Below are positions 1-12,850 of a stretch of DNA of 64,000 nt, in pieces. The translations under genes were made by a program, and so were the position numbers. This DNA comes from Puffinus mauretanicus (taxonomy: Eukaryota; Chordata; Aves; Procellariiformes; Procellariidae): assembly GCA_023333565.1 (NCBI GenBank), contig JAJKFH010003680.1, forward strand, positions 1,922,001 to 1,986,000. Reading direction: 5' to 3'. The notes beneath the pieces were generated by a model that was not told the DNA's origin, did no database searches, and saw only the letters and a program-made list of their open reading frames with translations. Each line of letters opens with the position of its first letter. The stretch's first letter is position 1.

Positions 1-8
1 GATTTCTT
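1..8 (-). CDS. STX12: STX12 coding exon 9, first 8 bases only
   Basis: The minus strand reads a pyrimidine-rich tract, then TTTTGTTAG, then AAGAAATC up to the window edge. This encodes Lys-Lys-Ser, exactly what follows the SNARE motif in STX12 before the basic stretch and membrane anchor. Phase 0 matches exon 8. The rest of the exon and the 3' UTR lie to the left of the window. Confidence 0.85.
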
Positions 9-3000
9 CTAACAAAAGAAGAAAAAAAGCCACTGACACCAGGAACAGATGACAAGAGGAAAGAGCAAGTCTACCAGTTAACGTTACTAACTTTGGCGAA
101 CTAGAGCACTTGATACCCATACTTATTCAAGAGAAGTAACCAGTAGTCTCAACACTTTTACATGTTCCTTAAACTGCATAATCCTACAGATAAATGTTTT
201 TAGTTTTAGGAGCACAGTGGTCTAAGAGATGCAGTTAAGTCAAAATGTGACAAGCTTTGCTTCTCTTAAGGAAAAATGCAAACTTTACTTCAACTTGACA
301 ACACCTACCATATGCTTTTCATCCTAAGGGACAACACCATGGCTTCAAAGGAAAGCCAAACATCTCTAGCTATTTAGATTTTCCAAGTAAGACTAATAAA
401 ACTGCTAACCCCTTGGCCACGGTGTAGAAATAGTATTCCATTTCTACAGTTTAAATGATTTAATATACAGTTACTGTACTTTGATTTTACAGCTTTGATC
501 ACTTTATTCATCATAGGAAACTACAGCCTGTCCATATACACCAAATATTTTTAACTTAGTATCTAAGGATTTGAGGATAGTTATATATAACCACTTCCTT
601 CTCCATCCAGGAAAACACATCCAATGCATGTCCAATAGCTCCCAAACTTAGATTTATAACATACCCCAAAACTTTATAAAGGAAGCCATGGAGAGAGAGT
701 GAATACAACTAAATGCTGCCAGATGGTAAAAGCTACTTTCCCTCCCTTGCAGCAGCACTGGAGTTTTATTGCCTTCTAGTACCTCCCCACTTAACAGCTT
801 GAGAGAGTCCTATTTTTTTATCTTGTGTGGAAGCCTGAAGTCCCAGCAGTGAAACTCTGTATGGGACTGACTGAAGCAGAACCCTTCTTCCTTCACAAAA
901 CCTGAACCTACATGGACAATAATAATGAAAGGAACCCACAGAAAACATTGAATATCATACACAAAGGAGATCTAAGCAGCAGTGAGAACGACTGCAAGAG
1001 ATTTGATGGGACAGGGAGGACAGACTACGGGATAGAAACTCAGCAGTTAGAAAGAAGGGTGCTGCAAATGCCAGTCACTAGAAGTTTCCCCGAGTTTGGG
1101 CAAGGATTTTTGCACATCAATGTCTTGCCTGATATGTTTACAAGATGGATACAACATGAGAATTTGTTCTTGTTTAACTGTTCTGCTAACTCCTGAGAAC
1201 AGCAAAGACAGCTAAACACTTAAACTTGCTGAGCAAACCCATGTGAAGGAACAGACTGACTGTATATCCTCTGAAATAGAAGGGTAGTTTCAATACCATG
1301 TTTTTGACTCAAATGCTTTATCTGTTCCTTGCAGCACAATTTTGAGTGAGTGCCAACTTGCACAAGCTGTTTTTAATAACTTGTTTGGTGTGCTGCAGTC
1401 CTCAGTATGTGTCTTGTTATGCCTATTCCATTATTGCTCAACTGTACATTGACAATAATGCAAACATTTACCTGATAATATGCAGCTCTCTGTAACTGCT
1501 CACTGGCTCTTTCCACATGGACTTCTGCACTTTCCACATTTGCTTCTATGCTATCTATGGAAAAATAAGATAACTCAGTGTAAAATATTTCAGAGCTTCA
1601 GTGTTTAAAAATGAGAAATACAGTACTTTTTTTTTAAACACAAAATACTGGAAAATTTAATCTACGTAGGCAAAATATGTAATTGAACTAAAAAGAAACT
1701 TCCTATTACCCAAATATACTTACCTATCATATCTCCTTGGTCATGAATCATCATGGCTAAATCCTTAAATATCTGATTGACATCCAAAATGTCTGCCTGA
1801 AGACAACAGTTCGACAAGTTATAACAAACATTGGTTACAATTTTTCTAATCCTCATTCTTAGTACCTTTTCTGACCATTGCTTAAAGCATCAGAATAGAT
1901 ACCATCATTCACTGACTGAGGTGACTTGATGTTACTATCTATGGAACTTGGGATTAACACAAGAGCCTACAATATTCCTGCTACTGAATATTTGTTTCGT
2001 CACACTAGCAATTAGCTATTAGTATGGAATTGAGATGAACATTGTAACATGAGTTGCTCCTACCAGCACTGAAGGACCACCAGTCAACACCGAAGGAAAA
2101 TATACCTAGTCTCCATCAACAGGAGCAGGCAGATTGATCTTGGCATCAATCCTCTCTACAAGGAACTTTGTTCCTCCACCTTCAGATCTCCTCAGCCCAT
2201 CCCATTAGTTAGCACTGCACAACTTCTTTGGTTTATCTCCCAATACTGTTAACTGTGCAGGATCTACTGGTCACCTCTAATTGCCTGATTGCTGTTTCTC
2301 TTTCTTTAATGAGTTCAAGGTCCTGTTCAGTTATTGCCACATCTTCTTCCTGAGACTGCATTTGATTCCAATCTTCACCACTGGAAAGAGATGGAAAGAA
2401 AATAGGACTCTTTCTCTGAGTATAGGTACTTTCACACTCCATTTATAGCAAGTGCCAGCGAGTTTAAGTTGAAAAGTTTCCTACAGAACAACCCCCAGAT
2501 TCCTGGCCCTGCAACTGTATACAGAGACAGGACTGATTTGTGACAACAGTTACAAATTCAAACAATTGAAAAAAGGGACAGATCAGGAAAAATGAAGAAA
2601 CTCGAAAGCAGTTACATGCATAGAATACTCTGTTCTAGGATGTGACAGTTATCCCTAGCATTATAGAAGAAATCTCCTTATTTCAGTTCTGCTTTTTTTT
2701 TTTTTTCAGATACCTGTACCTCCTTTCCCTCTCACCATCCCCCAAAAAAGGAGAAATCAGGGTGAAAGTCTTGACAGAGAGTAGACTGCAAGCACAAAAT
2801 CATCAGAACAAAAGAACACCTGACAAGCGTCTGGATTCAGAGATTTTCATTTGCTATCTGGCATTTGGAGATAAGAATAAAGTTTTTAGTATTTTAATTT
2901 ATTAGTCTAGCAAGAACTTCAAATTAAATAACACATGAGAAGAGATGTTAAAAACCAAACAACTCTGCATCCCAGTCTACCTCTCTCCTGATGAGCTGGT

Positions 3001-6000
3001 ACTTCATAACTGCTGCACAAGTTACACCAATTATAGCGAAGGCAGTAGCTATAATACAAGGCCATCTATATGTTCAGCATAGAAAGTTCTTCAAGGGCAA
3101 CATCTCCCTCTTCTCAAAGAGAAGTATGCTGGAAAGCACTGTAACATTCCAGTGTGAGGTATACAACACTAAATAGTAAGTTTTAAAGTCTCAAAGCGCC
3201 AAAAGAAATGAAGATAAACTACATGACTAGGTCAGAGACAGCTGACTATCTCAGCGATTCAGCTCTGAGATGAGAGTAGGATTTTCAGGTACTTAAGGCA
3301 GAAGTTTCTGACATGTAGCACACAGGAACAACTTCAAGTGTGGAGTGTGCCACTATCTCTAACTGAGCTAAGAGCCTCTGCATGAACCTTTCTGGTTCCC
3401 CTTCCTTTAGAGAGCAAGGCCTTCAAACTCATCACAGCATCTGTATAACTGAACAACCTGGGGTTTTCACTCCTGATTCAGTATGTGAAAGCACAGGGCT
3501 AATGAAGGGAATGCACACCAGCCAGCTGATCAGATGAAGTGCAGTTTGCAGAGGGAGGGTGTATAGATGAGACATGTAAGCTAGGTCTCTTGATTTAGAA
3601 AGTTAAAGGATTTATACAGATGGGGCCAGCAGATTTCATCCCAGTTTTCTCAAACATACATACAGTAGAAACTGACACAGGAATCACAGATACTTCTGGA
3701 GTGTCTTGAGTTCTCTTTACTCACATTGTAGAGTTGATATAACATTTTACAAACCTACCTACCATGCAGGCACACTGTTACTGCAGAACCAATAGAACTG
3801 TCTGACAGGTGACAGTAATGCTGTCTTGTGCATGTTCTAGGATTAGTTTGCTGGTGCGTAATGTCCAGGACTTCTGAATTTAAGGCAGCCTCAGCCACCA
3901 CTCTGTAATAGCTCCAACCGGGCTGCTAGATAACACCCAAACCCATGAAATAAATATACAGCTCTTTGTGGAAAGAATCACAGTGAGGGAAATCCTGTCT
4001 GGTAATCTTGTGCTCACAGCCCAGAAAACCAGGAGCTCCTACTGCCACATACTAGGGACTCTACTATTCCCCTCAGGGCAGTAATCACACAACCTACCTT
4101 TAAGGAAGATAAAATACTGTCACGTACAGTTAATTTTTTACATTGTATAGTACAAGTACTGTAATAATTGCATTTCAAATCTTTTTGCTTTGCATTCAGC
4201 TAGCAGACCCTGGCCCAAGTTACAATAACATATCTTACCATAAAAACTTTAGTTATACATAGTTAAAACTATACATAAAGAGTACAAGAAGCTGTTACCT
4301 ATCAAACGAAACAAGCTGTTCTTCTCTGAACCGCTCATCAGCCTGGAAGAGATAAATGAGTTATTAGCTTAGGTTAATTAACTTACTTAACTTAGGTTAA
4401 TTAAGATTAGATTTAGATTCATCTTTAGATTTAATTTTTAGATTCAGATTATCTCTGCAAATCAGAGGCAACAGAGATCAAAAGCAGCTAGTCCATTTAC
4501 TCAGATCAGCTGTCATTGTTTGTCACTTCCTTTCTCAACATGTAGCAAAAAATTTAGAGCACAATCCAACTGATAAATGTGTTCCCTTGTAGAAATTAAG
4601 AATGCATACTTAACACAAAGCCCCAAGGCAAGGGGAGAAAAATGCTTTCACTGGCCTTTTTATTATGAATTCTTAGTAGCCACAGGGATTTGTCAAAACG
4701 TAATAGGGAGAAGGTTTGAACGTACATTGGAGATATTAGGACAGAAGCTATAAGAAATAATGTGAGATTTAAGATGCAATTTAAGGTCTGGTAGACTAAT
4801 TTTATAGTCTATTTAAATTTTATAGTCTACCTCTTAAATTTTATAGTCTAGGGCTGATGTCAAGCAAAGAGCAGCCTACAATACTTTGCTGTTAACTATA
4901 CTTTGACTCCCCATCTCATCCTCCACAACATTTGCAACTACCAGGATTCCTTCCCTCCTCTACTAACATTGACAAGGAGCACACTGAACTGAGTGGCTAG
5001 TACTTACAACATCTGGAATGACAAAATAGCACCGAGGCCTCATCTGCACTCAGTAACGTGTCAGTAGACAGCTATGAAGTTGGTAGGCAAGTACAAGATC
5101 TCTCAAAAGACTTGTAGTTCACTGTATCAATACAAAATTCCTATGAATACTTACAGAGATACGGGAGCCAGCTCTCGCCCTTGCTACAGTCTCTTTTTCC
5201 TTCTCTGACACTCGTCTCTGTATTGCCTGGAAGTTATTTAAGGCCGCGGAGAAGTCATTCATTAAACGTTCTTTCTGAAGCCTCTGTTGACGCTAAAGAA
5301 TTGAAACAAAAACAAGTGTTCAGATATTCCCATTCATGATAATGTAACCGTCAGACTCAAAAAACCATCATCATAACAACAACAACGAATGCTGGCATTC
5401 AAGTGATCTTTTGGTTCCAGCATTCTGAGGCACTGGAGAGAACAAAAAGCCCACCATATTTTAATTTGTTATACCAAATGCTTTACGCCTTGCCTACTGC
5501 AGAACAGTTTTGTGCAATATGGTTCTTTAATTTCAATCTAGTTTTAAGTCTGAAGTAGAGAGGTCTTCTACACCATTACTTTTATTCAAATCACATTCCA
5601 GTAATCTATCACATTTAGTCACGTACCTTTTAGATACCTACAATGCCTTTAGCCTCCATTCCTCTACTTAGACAACCTGGTAGTACTTAACTTTCTCTTG
5701 TCCTGATAAGACAACCCGCTTAACTTTCTTACAAATATAGGAAGCCCCACGCTTCCAGAACTAATGACAACACCCATTACCCCAGTTTCATAAGCTGTCT
5801 CTCCGAGCCATGCCACACTTCAAGCCTGCTGTTATTTCATCAGAGAATATCCTTAGTCCTGATAACCATTTCAGTTTATCTTTTCTCCGAATACATTAGT
5901 TGTAATATTCCTTTTCATCCTCATTTTACAGTATCAACTTATTTAGCCTCCACAGAACGTCTCCTTTGAGTGTTGTGACATCCCAGTATGGGGAAAAAGA

Positions 6001-9000
6001 AGTTGTAAAAAAGCTTGTCGCAAGGACACTCAATACTCTGGTCAGTTCTTATGTTTTCCATTAGAGAGATACCCAACAGCTGTCTCAAATTGCAGGCTTT
6101 TGAGTATTGTAATCCTTCAACGAGTTTGTATCAATTCAACAGCCATTTCAAGGAGATAAATGTTTTCAATTAATTTTTTCTATAATAAGCCACTACAGCA
6201 GCCTCATAATACACTGCAGCTTCCATCCGAGCTGTCTGGAAGCAACAATGCTTCTGCCAGAGGAGACTCTCAGCATGTTGATGCCAGCTCCTGCAGACTT
6301 TGACTGGACTGCTCCAACAGGCTTCACTAGGCTTCAAAAGTCACTGCTGCATCCAGCAAGATGCACGTGACAGGATTTTGTTCACCAGGCGGAGATTAAC
6401 TGAAAAATATTTGCTGAACAAACAGGCAAAACGTGGCCATGCTTACAACTGGCATATAAAGCTTTAAATACAGAATTAGACAACATCTGCTAACCCATAT
6501 CCACAGATCATCCCACAACAGTATCACAAAAGCAGATATATCGGTATTGTGGTAGTGATTTAAAGTAGAGCAAGAAAACACCAACAGCAGAGGACTGTCC
6601 CTTCCCTTTCCCATAGGGAGGGGGAACTCAAAGGACTATTTGGCAAGAGATAAAGTCATAATCATTGCCTCACTGTATTTTGCTTTATTCAAATATGAGC
6701 AACGTGAGTCAGCTTCCCCCCCCCACTGCTAATAAATCACATGCAAGGGAAAGCTTTTTGGCATGATCGCATTTCATATTGACATGCAGTTTGCTATGAG
6801 TTCTTATCCTAAAACACTGCCTCGCATCACCAGGCACTTTGTAAACAAGATTATTTTTCAGAAATTTACTCAGAAAAACAAAATTGCATACTCAGCTCTC
6901 CCCAAACATTTAGGGCTTCTTATTCTCATGTGAGTAAGTTTTACACCTATTTGCCACTGGGAAACTTTGTTTTCCCAGTGTCATATAAGCAGCCAGGATG
7001 TAGCCAGTTTAACATGTTTCCCTACTTCAACAACATTCTTCATTGCAAAAGGCTGTTGTCTCTTCAGCTGTGCCAACTCAAGCTTTGTGAGGTTGTGGTC
7101 TAAGCCAGTTTCATGAAATGAGGGATTTAAAAATACATCCAGACAAATTCTGTGTGCCTACCTGTTCAGAAGCAGACAGAGGAAGTGGTAGAGACCCCAA
7201 CTCCTTTAGATATTCATTGGTCTCTTTGGCAAGGCGGTTTGCAGAATGCTGTAGCTGTTGTCTGAAATAAAGGTTCAAAAGCAGTTACACAAGCTTCTAC
7301 CTAAAAAGCAGTCTCCAAGCATTCCAGTTTCCAAAATAATGACCAAGTAGGGGTTCCAAGATCACACATCTTTATGGTGGATTTTTTTGCACCCTAATGG
7401 AACAGAGACATACTTTTAGCATTTACCATCAACTTGACTTTGGACTATGTTTTAAAAAAAGATTCAAAGAAGTTCTGTGCTCCTGCTAACTAGTATAATT
7501 CAGTAGTTTTAAAAAGATATTTTTCTCCAATGGCATAAGAGAGAGAAATTCAAGGAAGAGACAAATTTGTTCAGTGAACGTAATCACTCTTTTAGGGCAA
7601 ACTCCTTGTGGTACCAATTGGTAACTAACTGTTCGCTTGACAACCACTAACTCCATTGGTTAAATGTACATTTGATAAAAGGACAGAGACTCAGAGATAT
7701 TAAATTCTTACGTTTTTGTGAAAATTAATGGTCAGAGAGAGGAAAGATCCAGCTTCTACTTTGGGAAATGCAAGGCTTTCCCTTGAGCCTTTATGTTTTC
7801 CAACAACATTGCAATTCAAAGCTATTGTTGCAAAGGATCTAAGTGCAGCAGCATATTCATTAGTACCACAATACAGAAAGACATTAGTTACATTGAACTT
7901 AATGTAAAGACATCATCTTGTACATCAAAGATGCAGTTTATTAGAAAGAATGCTAGAGCTTCACAGAGAACAGAACTGCAAGTTTTCTTTTGTGGCCATA
8001 TGCACAAAAACTAATACTGTAAACCAGGAAGACACAAAATACTAAAACAAGAACCAATTTTTTTGGCATTCAATGGATACGAGATACTTAAGTGAAAATC
8101 ACCTATTCAGCCCAATAGATACACAAATCAAAGTATTCAGGCTGCATTATTGTATAAGTTGACCTGCAATATGTGAGCTGAATAAACCACCCATGCATTT
8201 TTGTATTAAAATTGTATGGCAGCTGACAATTTGTGGAGTGCAACCACTCTCACCTTAAAGAGGAGGGCCATTTCTACAATGAAATTAAATGGAAAGACAT
8301 TTGTTTGGTCACCAGTGATTAGTTCTTTAATCTACCAATTAAATACAGATCAAGTCAACTGAGCAGCTCAGACAAACAAATTCCTTTCTCTCCCAACTGG
8401 GCTCTGATCTCATCCTTCAAATGCAGCATATATAGCTATCACCACAAGTTATGAACTTATCAAAAAATCAGCTATTATAAAAAATGGGGAATTTGCGTAT
8501 TCAGAGATTCAAACCACAGGCACATGAAAAGATAAAGGAAGAACGAACTTACAAGTTTTCTTTTATGACTCCAGAAATTATTCTTCTCATAACTTGCTAT
8601 TTATGCTTCACAAGTTTGTAAAAGATGCACATTCATACAGACTCCCTATTCAGTCTCTCTAGGAGTCAGTTTGGACTATGCCTGTTTAAATGTCTTCTAT
8701 ATTGTCCCCCACTGTCATATTATTCTTCTGAAACTACATGTGGCATTTTGAATGCCAATACAGGATTGCTAATCTTTCTAGTGCCTAAATCCATCTGTAC
8801 TACAAGCTACTTTTTCATCAATTATGGGTCTTCCTTGCTGTTTTTCCTTATTGCTCTTATGTGAGGACCAAGTACCTAGTATGGTATTCATTTCTTCTAA
8901 ACCACAAGTGAAGCTACTATGGCTAGTCCTGAGAGTACAGCTAATGCATGGCTGATGTACTACTACCCCTTTTAAATAAACTATACCATTTCTAACCACT

Positions 9001-12000
9001 CTTATCCAACAGTTTTGAATGGCTTCTCCAGAATCCTTCAGAAACACCTTAATTCATCCAGTAAACTACTTAATGCAGCTAGTCATTTTTGGTTTGTAGG
9101 ACTGTATTAAATTTATCTAATAAAGCATCTCCCCAAAGTAAGTATCTCAGTTCCTCTAAGAATACAAACAGAAAAGAAAACCTATAAAAATGTTAGCTCA
9201 TTTAATACTTACAAGTTCTCCTGAAGCTTGCTGGAATCCTGCTTGGTTCCCAGCTGGCTCATCAAATTCTTTATTTGAGCAGCTGAAGATAAAGAGATCA
9301 CAAGATGAGTTAGTAAGACAAGTGTATTTTATTCGTTCTTGAATGTATTCTTCTAGCTTTCCCTAAAGGATTTCTCTCAATGTTTGACTTAACTCAAGCT
9401 GGTAAGACAACACTTACGTTCTTTGCTTTAAATGCCAAGTGTATTTTAAACATCCCCATTTAGACATGATCCAGCCTAACAGACTAACTTTCAGATAAGA
9501 AAGTGATAGTGAAGCATACATACCCTGAAGACAAGTCTGTGGAGCTAAAAGCTTGTGCACTCCTCTTCCTCAACCTTTTTAGACCAACTAACATAGCTGT
9601 TTGTTTGTACCAGCCTTGCTATTTCTGTATTTTAGGCTATCACTGCTGCAGAACAACTCTACTATGCCGTGTTGCCACTTTTACATATTCTAAAGTTTCT
9701 TAAATTATTAGTGCTCAGTTAAAAAAATTAATAAGAAAAAGCCAAGGGTCGCTATCAGTTAGAAAAAAAGAAATCTGAATTTTTCTACTCATGATAGCCC
9801 AAACCTTTTGCAATACCAGCACAAACAATCTTTCAAGAACATCAGATAGCAATGGTGCACTTCACGGTTAGCTTGCATCAATTTGAAATCATCTTGTAGC
9901 GAGAAAAGATATTCTAGCCCTCTTTCTCCCCTATCTCCTATGTTTTTCTACTATTTTCCTTGTGTAGGCACTAGTAATCATGCAACCACACAACGAATCA
10001 CATCAAACGATTAACCTACCTGAAAAGCAAGTATCATCATCTCTCCCCAATCCCTCTACCTTAGAAGATTATTTTTTTGAGAGATCAACAAGCCGATCCA
10101 CTTTATTCTGCAGCTGCACAATTTTTAGCACTACTAAAGATGCTGGGCACACTACTTATGACAGCAGTACAAAGATTGATTGGCCCAAGTCGATCCTGAA
10201 ATCGTATGCAATCCTGTCAAACATCAAGACAGGCAAGACCAAGGAGGATCAGCTTAATATAGTTCTATAGGCAGCTGAATTGAGTTGAAATACCCCATGA
10301 GTTTAACAAGAGCTACTTCCAATTCAGTGACATCCTCCTGGTGTAATTTCTACTTTCAGCCTGGACCACGTCACTTCAGTTGATTAAATGCGTGGCTGAA
10401 GAAACATCAGATTCCTACAACAGCCACTTCTTTTAAAGTGATGTCCAATGGCTTATAACAATGGCAGTTCAGCTAAGGCTGCAATATGATCTAATCAGTA
10501 ATTAGGCAAGTATTCTAGCTTTTGCATCCAGCGAGAGTATTCTCCCTGAGAATTCTAGACTTCTATTAACTCATACAGTGAGAAGTTGTTTAGCAACTTC
10601 TTATACACTAAGCTGAACATGGCTTCCAGCAAGACTGCACGTATTTCACAGCTCTGTCAGCCACAGGAAGGTCAGAAAAGTTCATAGTCAAGTTAAACTG
10701 ACAAATGGCACACTGACTATAGTCTGTGTGTGGATATCAAGGACTCTGCAAATGGCATTTGTGCTATGATGTCTAGATACTTTGTGATGTACTTTTTTTC
10801 TCCATTGGGGGAGAGTCTTGTGCGAGTCCCATTTCCATGCCAGGCAATGTGCTTTTTGTCCTGGTCTGAGCCAGGTTCAACAGTTCGCTATGCTTAGTTT
10901 ATCTCAGCCAACAGCAACGCAGAGAGTCTACACAAAGTGAGAGCAAACTGTCTGGGAGGCTAAAGGAAGGGGCTGGAGCTCTTCACCTTTATTCTTTGGA
11001 TAGTGGTTATATATATCCACATAGAGAGCCACCTCAGTCAACAGCTTTCAGTCTCCAAACCCTTTCAATTTTAGGCTGTAAAGCCTTCCACATACTGACT
11101 ATTCTACACATAAAACTTTCCAATCTCTACTCTAGATGCTTAGGTAACGTAACAGTCTTGCAAGCAACAGTTGTGCCAGCTCAGGTCACCAGTTTTCTGT
11201 ACATTTTTTGTGAAATGCTAACTCTACAGAGTTTCCCAAAAGGAGTGAATAATAGTCAGCTGTGTCCACTGTTTGCTTGCTGTTTTCCCTATAGGGAATG
11301 AAAGCAGAAATGAGGACAGGCTTAATATCTCTTCTCCTCCTAGGCTTGAATGGAAAGCTTTTATAAAATGTGTAATAAAGTTAATTACCATAACGTTAAG
11401 TCAGATGTTCTGTGTGTTCCCACCCACCTTGATAAAGACTGTAAGGCTATTTGTTTCATTTTGAGATAAGCAGTGCACTGAGATAGGACGGCTGCTGGTC
11501 ACGAGACAGTGGAAGCTTGTCCTATGAGAAACAGAAGCTGAACTACTTAGAAGGGGAGGCTCACAGAAGTCCCATGGAAGGGAGGGGGGGCATAAAGGAA
11601 GAGGGGGAAAAAAAAAAAAAAAGAAAAGGAAAAAACCCAGACAACCCATGTTATTTGGTGAACTTAGAAGCAATTCAACTAGCAGCCATGCCTATACCAA
11701 GAGGAAATGAACATGACTGAGCAAAAGTAAAGCAGTTTCAGCAATATTCTTTGTATAATCGAATTGGAGAAGTCACCAACTTTCAGAGGAACCAACATGT
11801 TCAACTGACCTTGCCCCTAAAAAATTGCATGGGTACTTGGACAATTAATGCCTTTTTTAGCAAAGGCAGTATCCTTAGGTTATATCGAAGACTCTTTTGG
11901 AAGTGACTCATTTAGTAAGCAGTATTTCAGCGATCAATACTAGGATTTCAATGATTAGCTTACGCTACCGATAACTTTCTCTAACGACAACCATATGACC

Positions 12001-12791
12001 AAGAAACTGCAACACCATTTACTTAATGGCAATCCGTTCAGCAGCAGAACGCTGCCCTGCAGAACTCCACCAGCACAGTTAAGAGGAAACGGGCAAGCTA
12101 ACATCAGCCTTCAGAAATCTCTGCAACAGCAGCTTCTCCCACATGCCCTGCGCAAGGCGGGGTGACAACCTTTGGCTCCCTGCTTCCATTTAAGCACCTC
12201 ACTGAAGGCTCCTAAAGGCGAACGAGAAGCCGGGCTCTTGCCAGGGGTGACAGAGGGTTTCAGTTCTGCTGGGGAAGAGCGCAGCTTGGTAAAAGGGACA
12301 TAAACACCGCATCAAAAGCGACAGGAGCACGCATTTCGCCCAGGCCAGCGGCAACATGTTAATTACATGCTGCCCAGTTAATTACAATGGACGGAGGAGG
12401 AAGCTCAGCCACCGGCTGGCGTGTCCACGGCCACGGGGAAGTGAGGCCCCCACCCCCGGGAGGCCTCCACTGATGCCGGCCGGGCCGGCCCTCGGTCCGC
12501 CCGCGCCGGGCGCTCCCGCCCGGCACCGCCCTGGCGGAGGCCCTGCCAGCCCCGGAGGGGGCGGCGGCCGCCGCGGGACCCCGAGCAGAGCTCCGCCCGC
12601 ACCCCCGGCGAGGCGGCCGCCGCGCTCCTCAGGGGGCGCCGCCGGGCCGGGCCGCCCCTTCCCCCCCGGGCGCACTCACTGTACTGCGCGATGCGCTGCA
12701 CGTTGCCGCTGCATGTCTGGATGATGCCGCCGAAGTCCCGCGGCGGCGGCGCCGCCCCGGGGATGTAGGGGTCCAGCGGGCCGTACGACAT
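1..12791 (-). CDS. STX12: Syntaxin-12 (syntaxin-13), Qa-SNARE; gene span, 3' end cut by window edge
   Basis: The coding region is join(1..8, 1472..1554, 1724..1796, 2275..2380, 4299..4342, 5155..5292, 7162..7261, 9213..9282, 12680..12791) on the minus strand. All introns are GT-AG and all phases agree, giving 242 complete residues plus the start of the next exon. The protein starts MSYGPLD and matches my recollection of mammalian STX12 along its length. It has an N-terminal Habc region (about residues 20-130) and a SNARE coiled coil (about 176-238). The Qa zero-layer glutamine is Q210, in HDQGDMID. Only the C-terminal basic stretch and membrane anchor lie outside the window; the family is about 275 residues. 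Known role: fusion of early and recycling endosomes, acting with VTI1, STX6/STX8-type and VAMP SNAREs. The start codon has G at -3. No frameshift or missing key residue is seen. STX7 is excluded because its N-terminus and linker differ. Confidence 0.97.
9..1471 (-). other. STX12: STX12 intron 8
   Basis: This intron separates the SNARE exon from the membrane-anchor exon. I saw no RNA gene or recognisable repeat in it. Short open frames here (such as 912-1196 plus) show no protein-like features. Confidence 0.85.
1472..1554 (-). CDS. STX12: STX12 coding exon 8 (residues 215-242, second half of SNARE motif)
   Basis: This is an 83 bp exon between acceptor TTTTCCATAG and donor GTAAATG. It encodes [20 protein letters not shown] then QRAAYYQ. 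It ends in phase 0. Confidence 0.95.
1724..1796 (-). CDS. STX12: STX12 coding exon 7 (residues 191-214, SNARE centre)
   Basis: This is a 73 bp exon between acceptor GTCTTCAG and donor GTAAGTATA. It encodes [20 protein letters not shown] then GDMI. The Gln at residue 210 is the Qa-SNARE ionic zero-layer residue, equivalent to the central Gln of syntaxin-1. It ends in phase 1. Confidence 0.96.
1797..2274 (-). other. STX12: STX12 intron 6
   Basis: A short intron with consensus GT-AG ends. Nothing further was recognised. Confidence 0.9.
2275..2380 (-). CDS. STX12: STX12 coding exon 6 (residues 155-190)
   Basis: This is a 106 bp exon between acceptor CTCTTTCCAG and donor GTGACCAG. It encodes [20 protein letters not shown] followed by [15 protein letters not shown], the start of the SNARE heptads. 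It ends in phase 0. Confidence 0.95.
2381..4298 (-). other. STX12: STX12 intron 5
   Basis: A 1.9 kb intron containing a short plus-strand poly-T run near 2693-2706. No gene or clear mobile element was seen. Confidence 0.9.
4299..4342 (-). CDS. STX12: STX12 coding exon 5 (residues 141-154, plus two bases)
   Basis: This small 44 bp exon lies between acceptor TCTCTTCCAG and donor GTAACAG. It encodes [14 protein letters not shown] of the linker before the SNARE motif. The last two bases (AG) join a T from exon 6 to make Ser155. It is too short to show as a long open frame; homology, phase and splice sites identify it. Confidence 0.93.
4362..4450. repeat. AT-rich imperfect tandem repeat
   Basis: The unit CTTAGGTTAATTAA occurs twice and is followed by several TTTAGATT-like units. 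It is a short, degenerate simple repeat inside STX12 intron 4. Confidence 0.7.
4798..4850. repeat. Three copies of a 14-base unit
   Basis: AATTTTATAGTCTA occurs exactly three times, at 4798-4811, 4816-4829 and 4837-4850, separated by 4 and 7 unrelated bases. It lies in STX12 intron 4. Confidence 0.85.
5155..5292 (-). CDS. STX12: STX12 coding exon 4 (residues 95-140)
   Basis: This is a 138 bp phase 0-0 exon between acceptor TTCTTTAG and donor GTAAGTATT. It encodes [20 protein letters not shown] followed by [20 protein letters not shown], the third Habc helix and the start of the linker. Confidence 0.95.
5293..7161 (-). other. STX12: STX12 intron 3
   Basis: A 1.9 kb intron with a short C-run near 6717-6724. 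No gene or repeat family was recognised. Confidence 0.9.
7162..7261 (-). CDS. STX12: STX12 coding exon 3 (residues 61-94)
   Basis: This is a 100 bp exon between acceptor CTTTATTTCAG and donor GTAGGC. It encodes [16 protein letters not shown] and the [13 protein letters not shown] linker typical of STX12. It ends in phase 0. Confidence 0.95.
7262..9212 (-). other. STX12: STX12 intron 2
   Basis: A 1.95 kb AT-rich intron. No gene, RNA gene or recognisable mobile element was seen. Confidence 0.9.
9213..9282 (-). CDS. STX12: STX12 coding exon 2 (residues 38-60, split codons at both ends)
   Basis: This is a 70 bp exon between acceptor TTATCTTCAG and donor GTAAGTATT. It encodes the [18 protein letters not shown] segment of the Habc helices. 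It starts after one base of a Thr codon and ends after two bases of a Leu codon, matching both neighbours. Confidence 0.95.
9283..12679 (-). other. STX12: STX12 intron 1
   Basis: The largest intron (3.4 kb). It is AT-rich through most of its length and becomes very GC-rich in its last 300 bases next to exon 1, where it is part of the promoter CpG island. It contains a purine tract at 11594-11636. No nested gene was seen. Confidence 0.9.
11594..11636. repeat. Purine-only tract with poly-A run
   Basis: About 43 bases contain only A and G on the plus strand, including a run of about 15 A. It is a simple low-complexity tract in STX12 intron 1, possibly the tail of an old retroposed element, although no body was recognised next to it. 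Confidence 0.7.
12680..12791 (-). CDS. STX12: STX12 coding exon 1 (residues 1-37 plus one base)
   Basis: The exon starts at the ATG at 12791-12789 and ends in TACA before the donor GTGAGTG. It encodes MSYGPLDPY at the start and [15 protein letters not shown] at the end, the beginning of the Habc region. The reading frame stays open into intron 1, which creates a longer but spurious frame. The exon is 112 bp and ends in phase 1. Confidence 0.95.
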
Positions 12792-12850
12792 GGCCGGGGC
12801 GGGAGGGAGCGCGGCTCCGCCGGGCCCAGCTGACAGAGCCCCGCGGCCTC

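Larger units (their letters stand above)
4343..5154 (-). other. STX12: STX12 intron 4
   Basis: An AT-rich intron that carries two local repeats (4362-4450 and 4798-4850). No gene was seen inside it. Confidence 0.9.

Noticed and set aside
2991..3176. Plus-strand frame inside STX12 intron 5
   Set aside because: It is short, has no similarity and lies on the strand opposite the gene.
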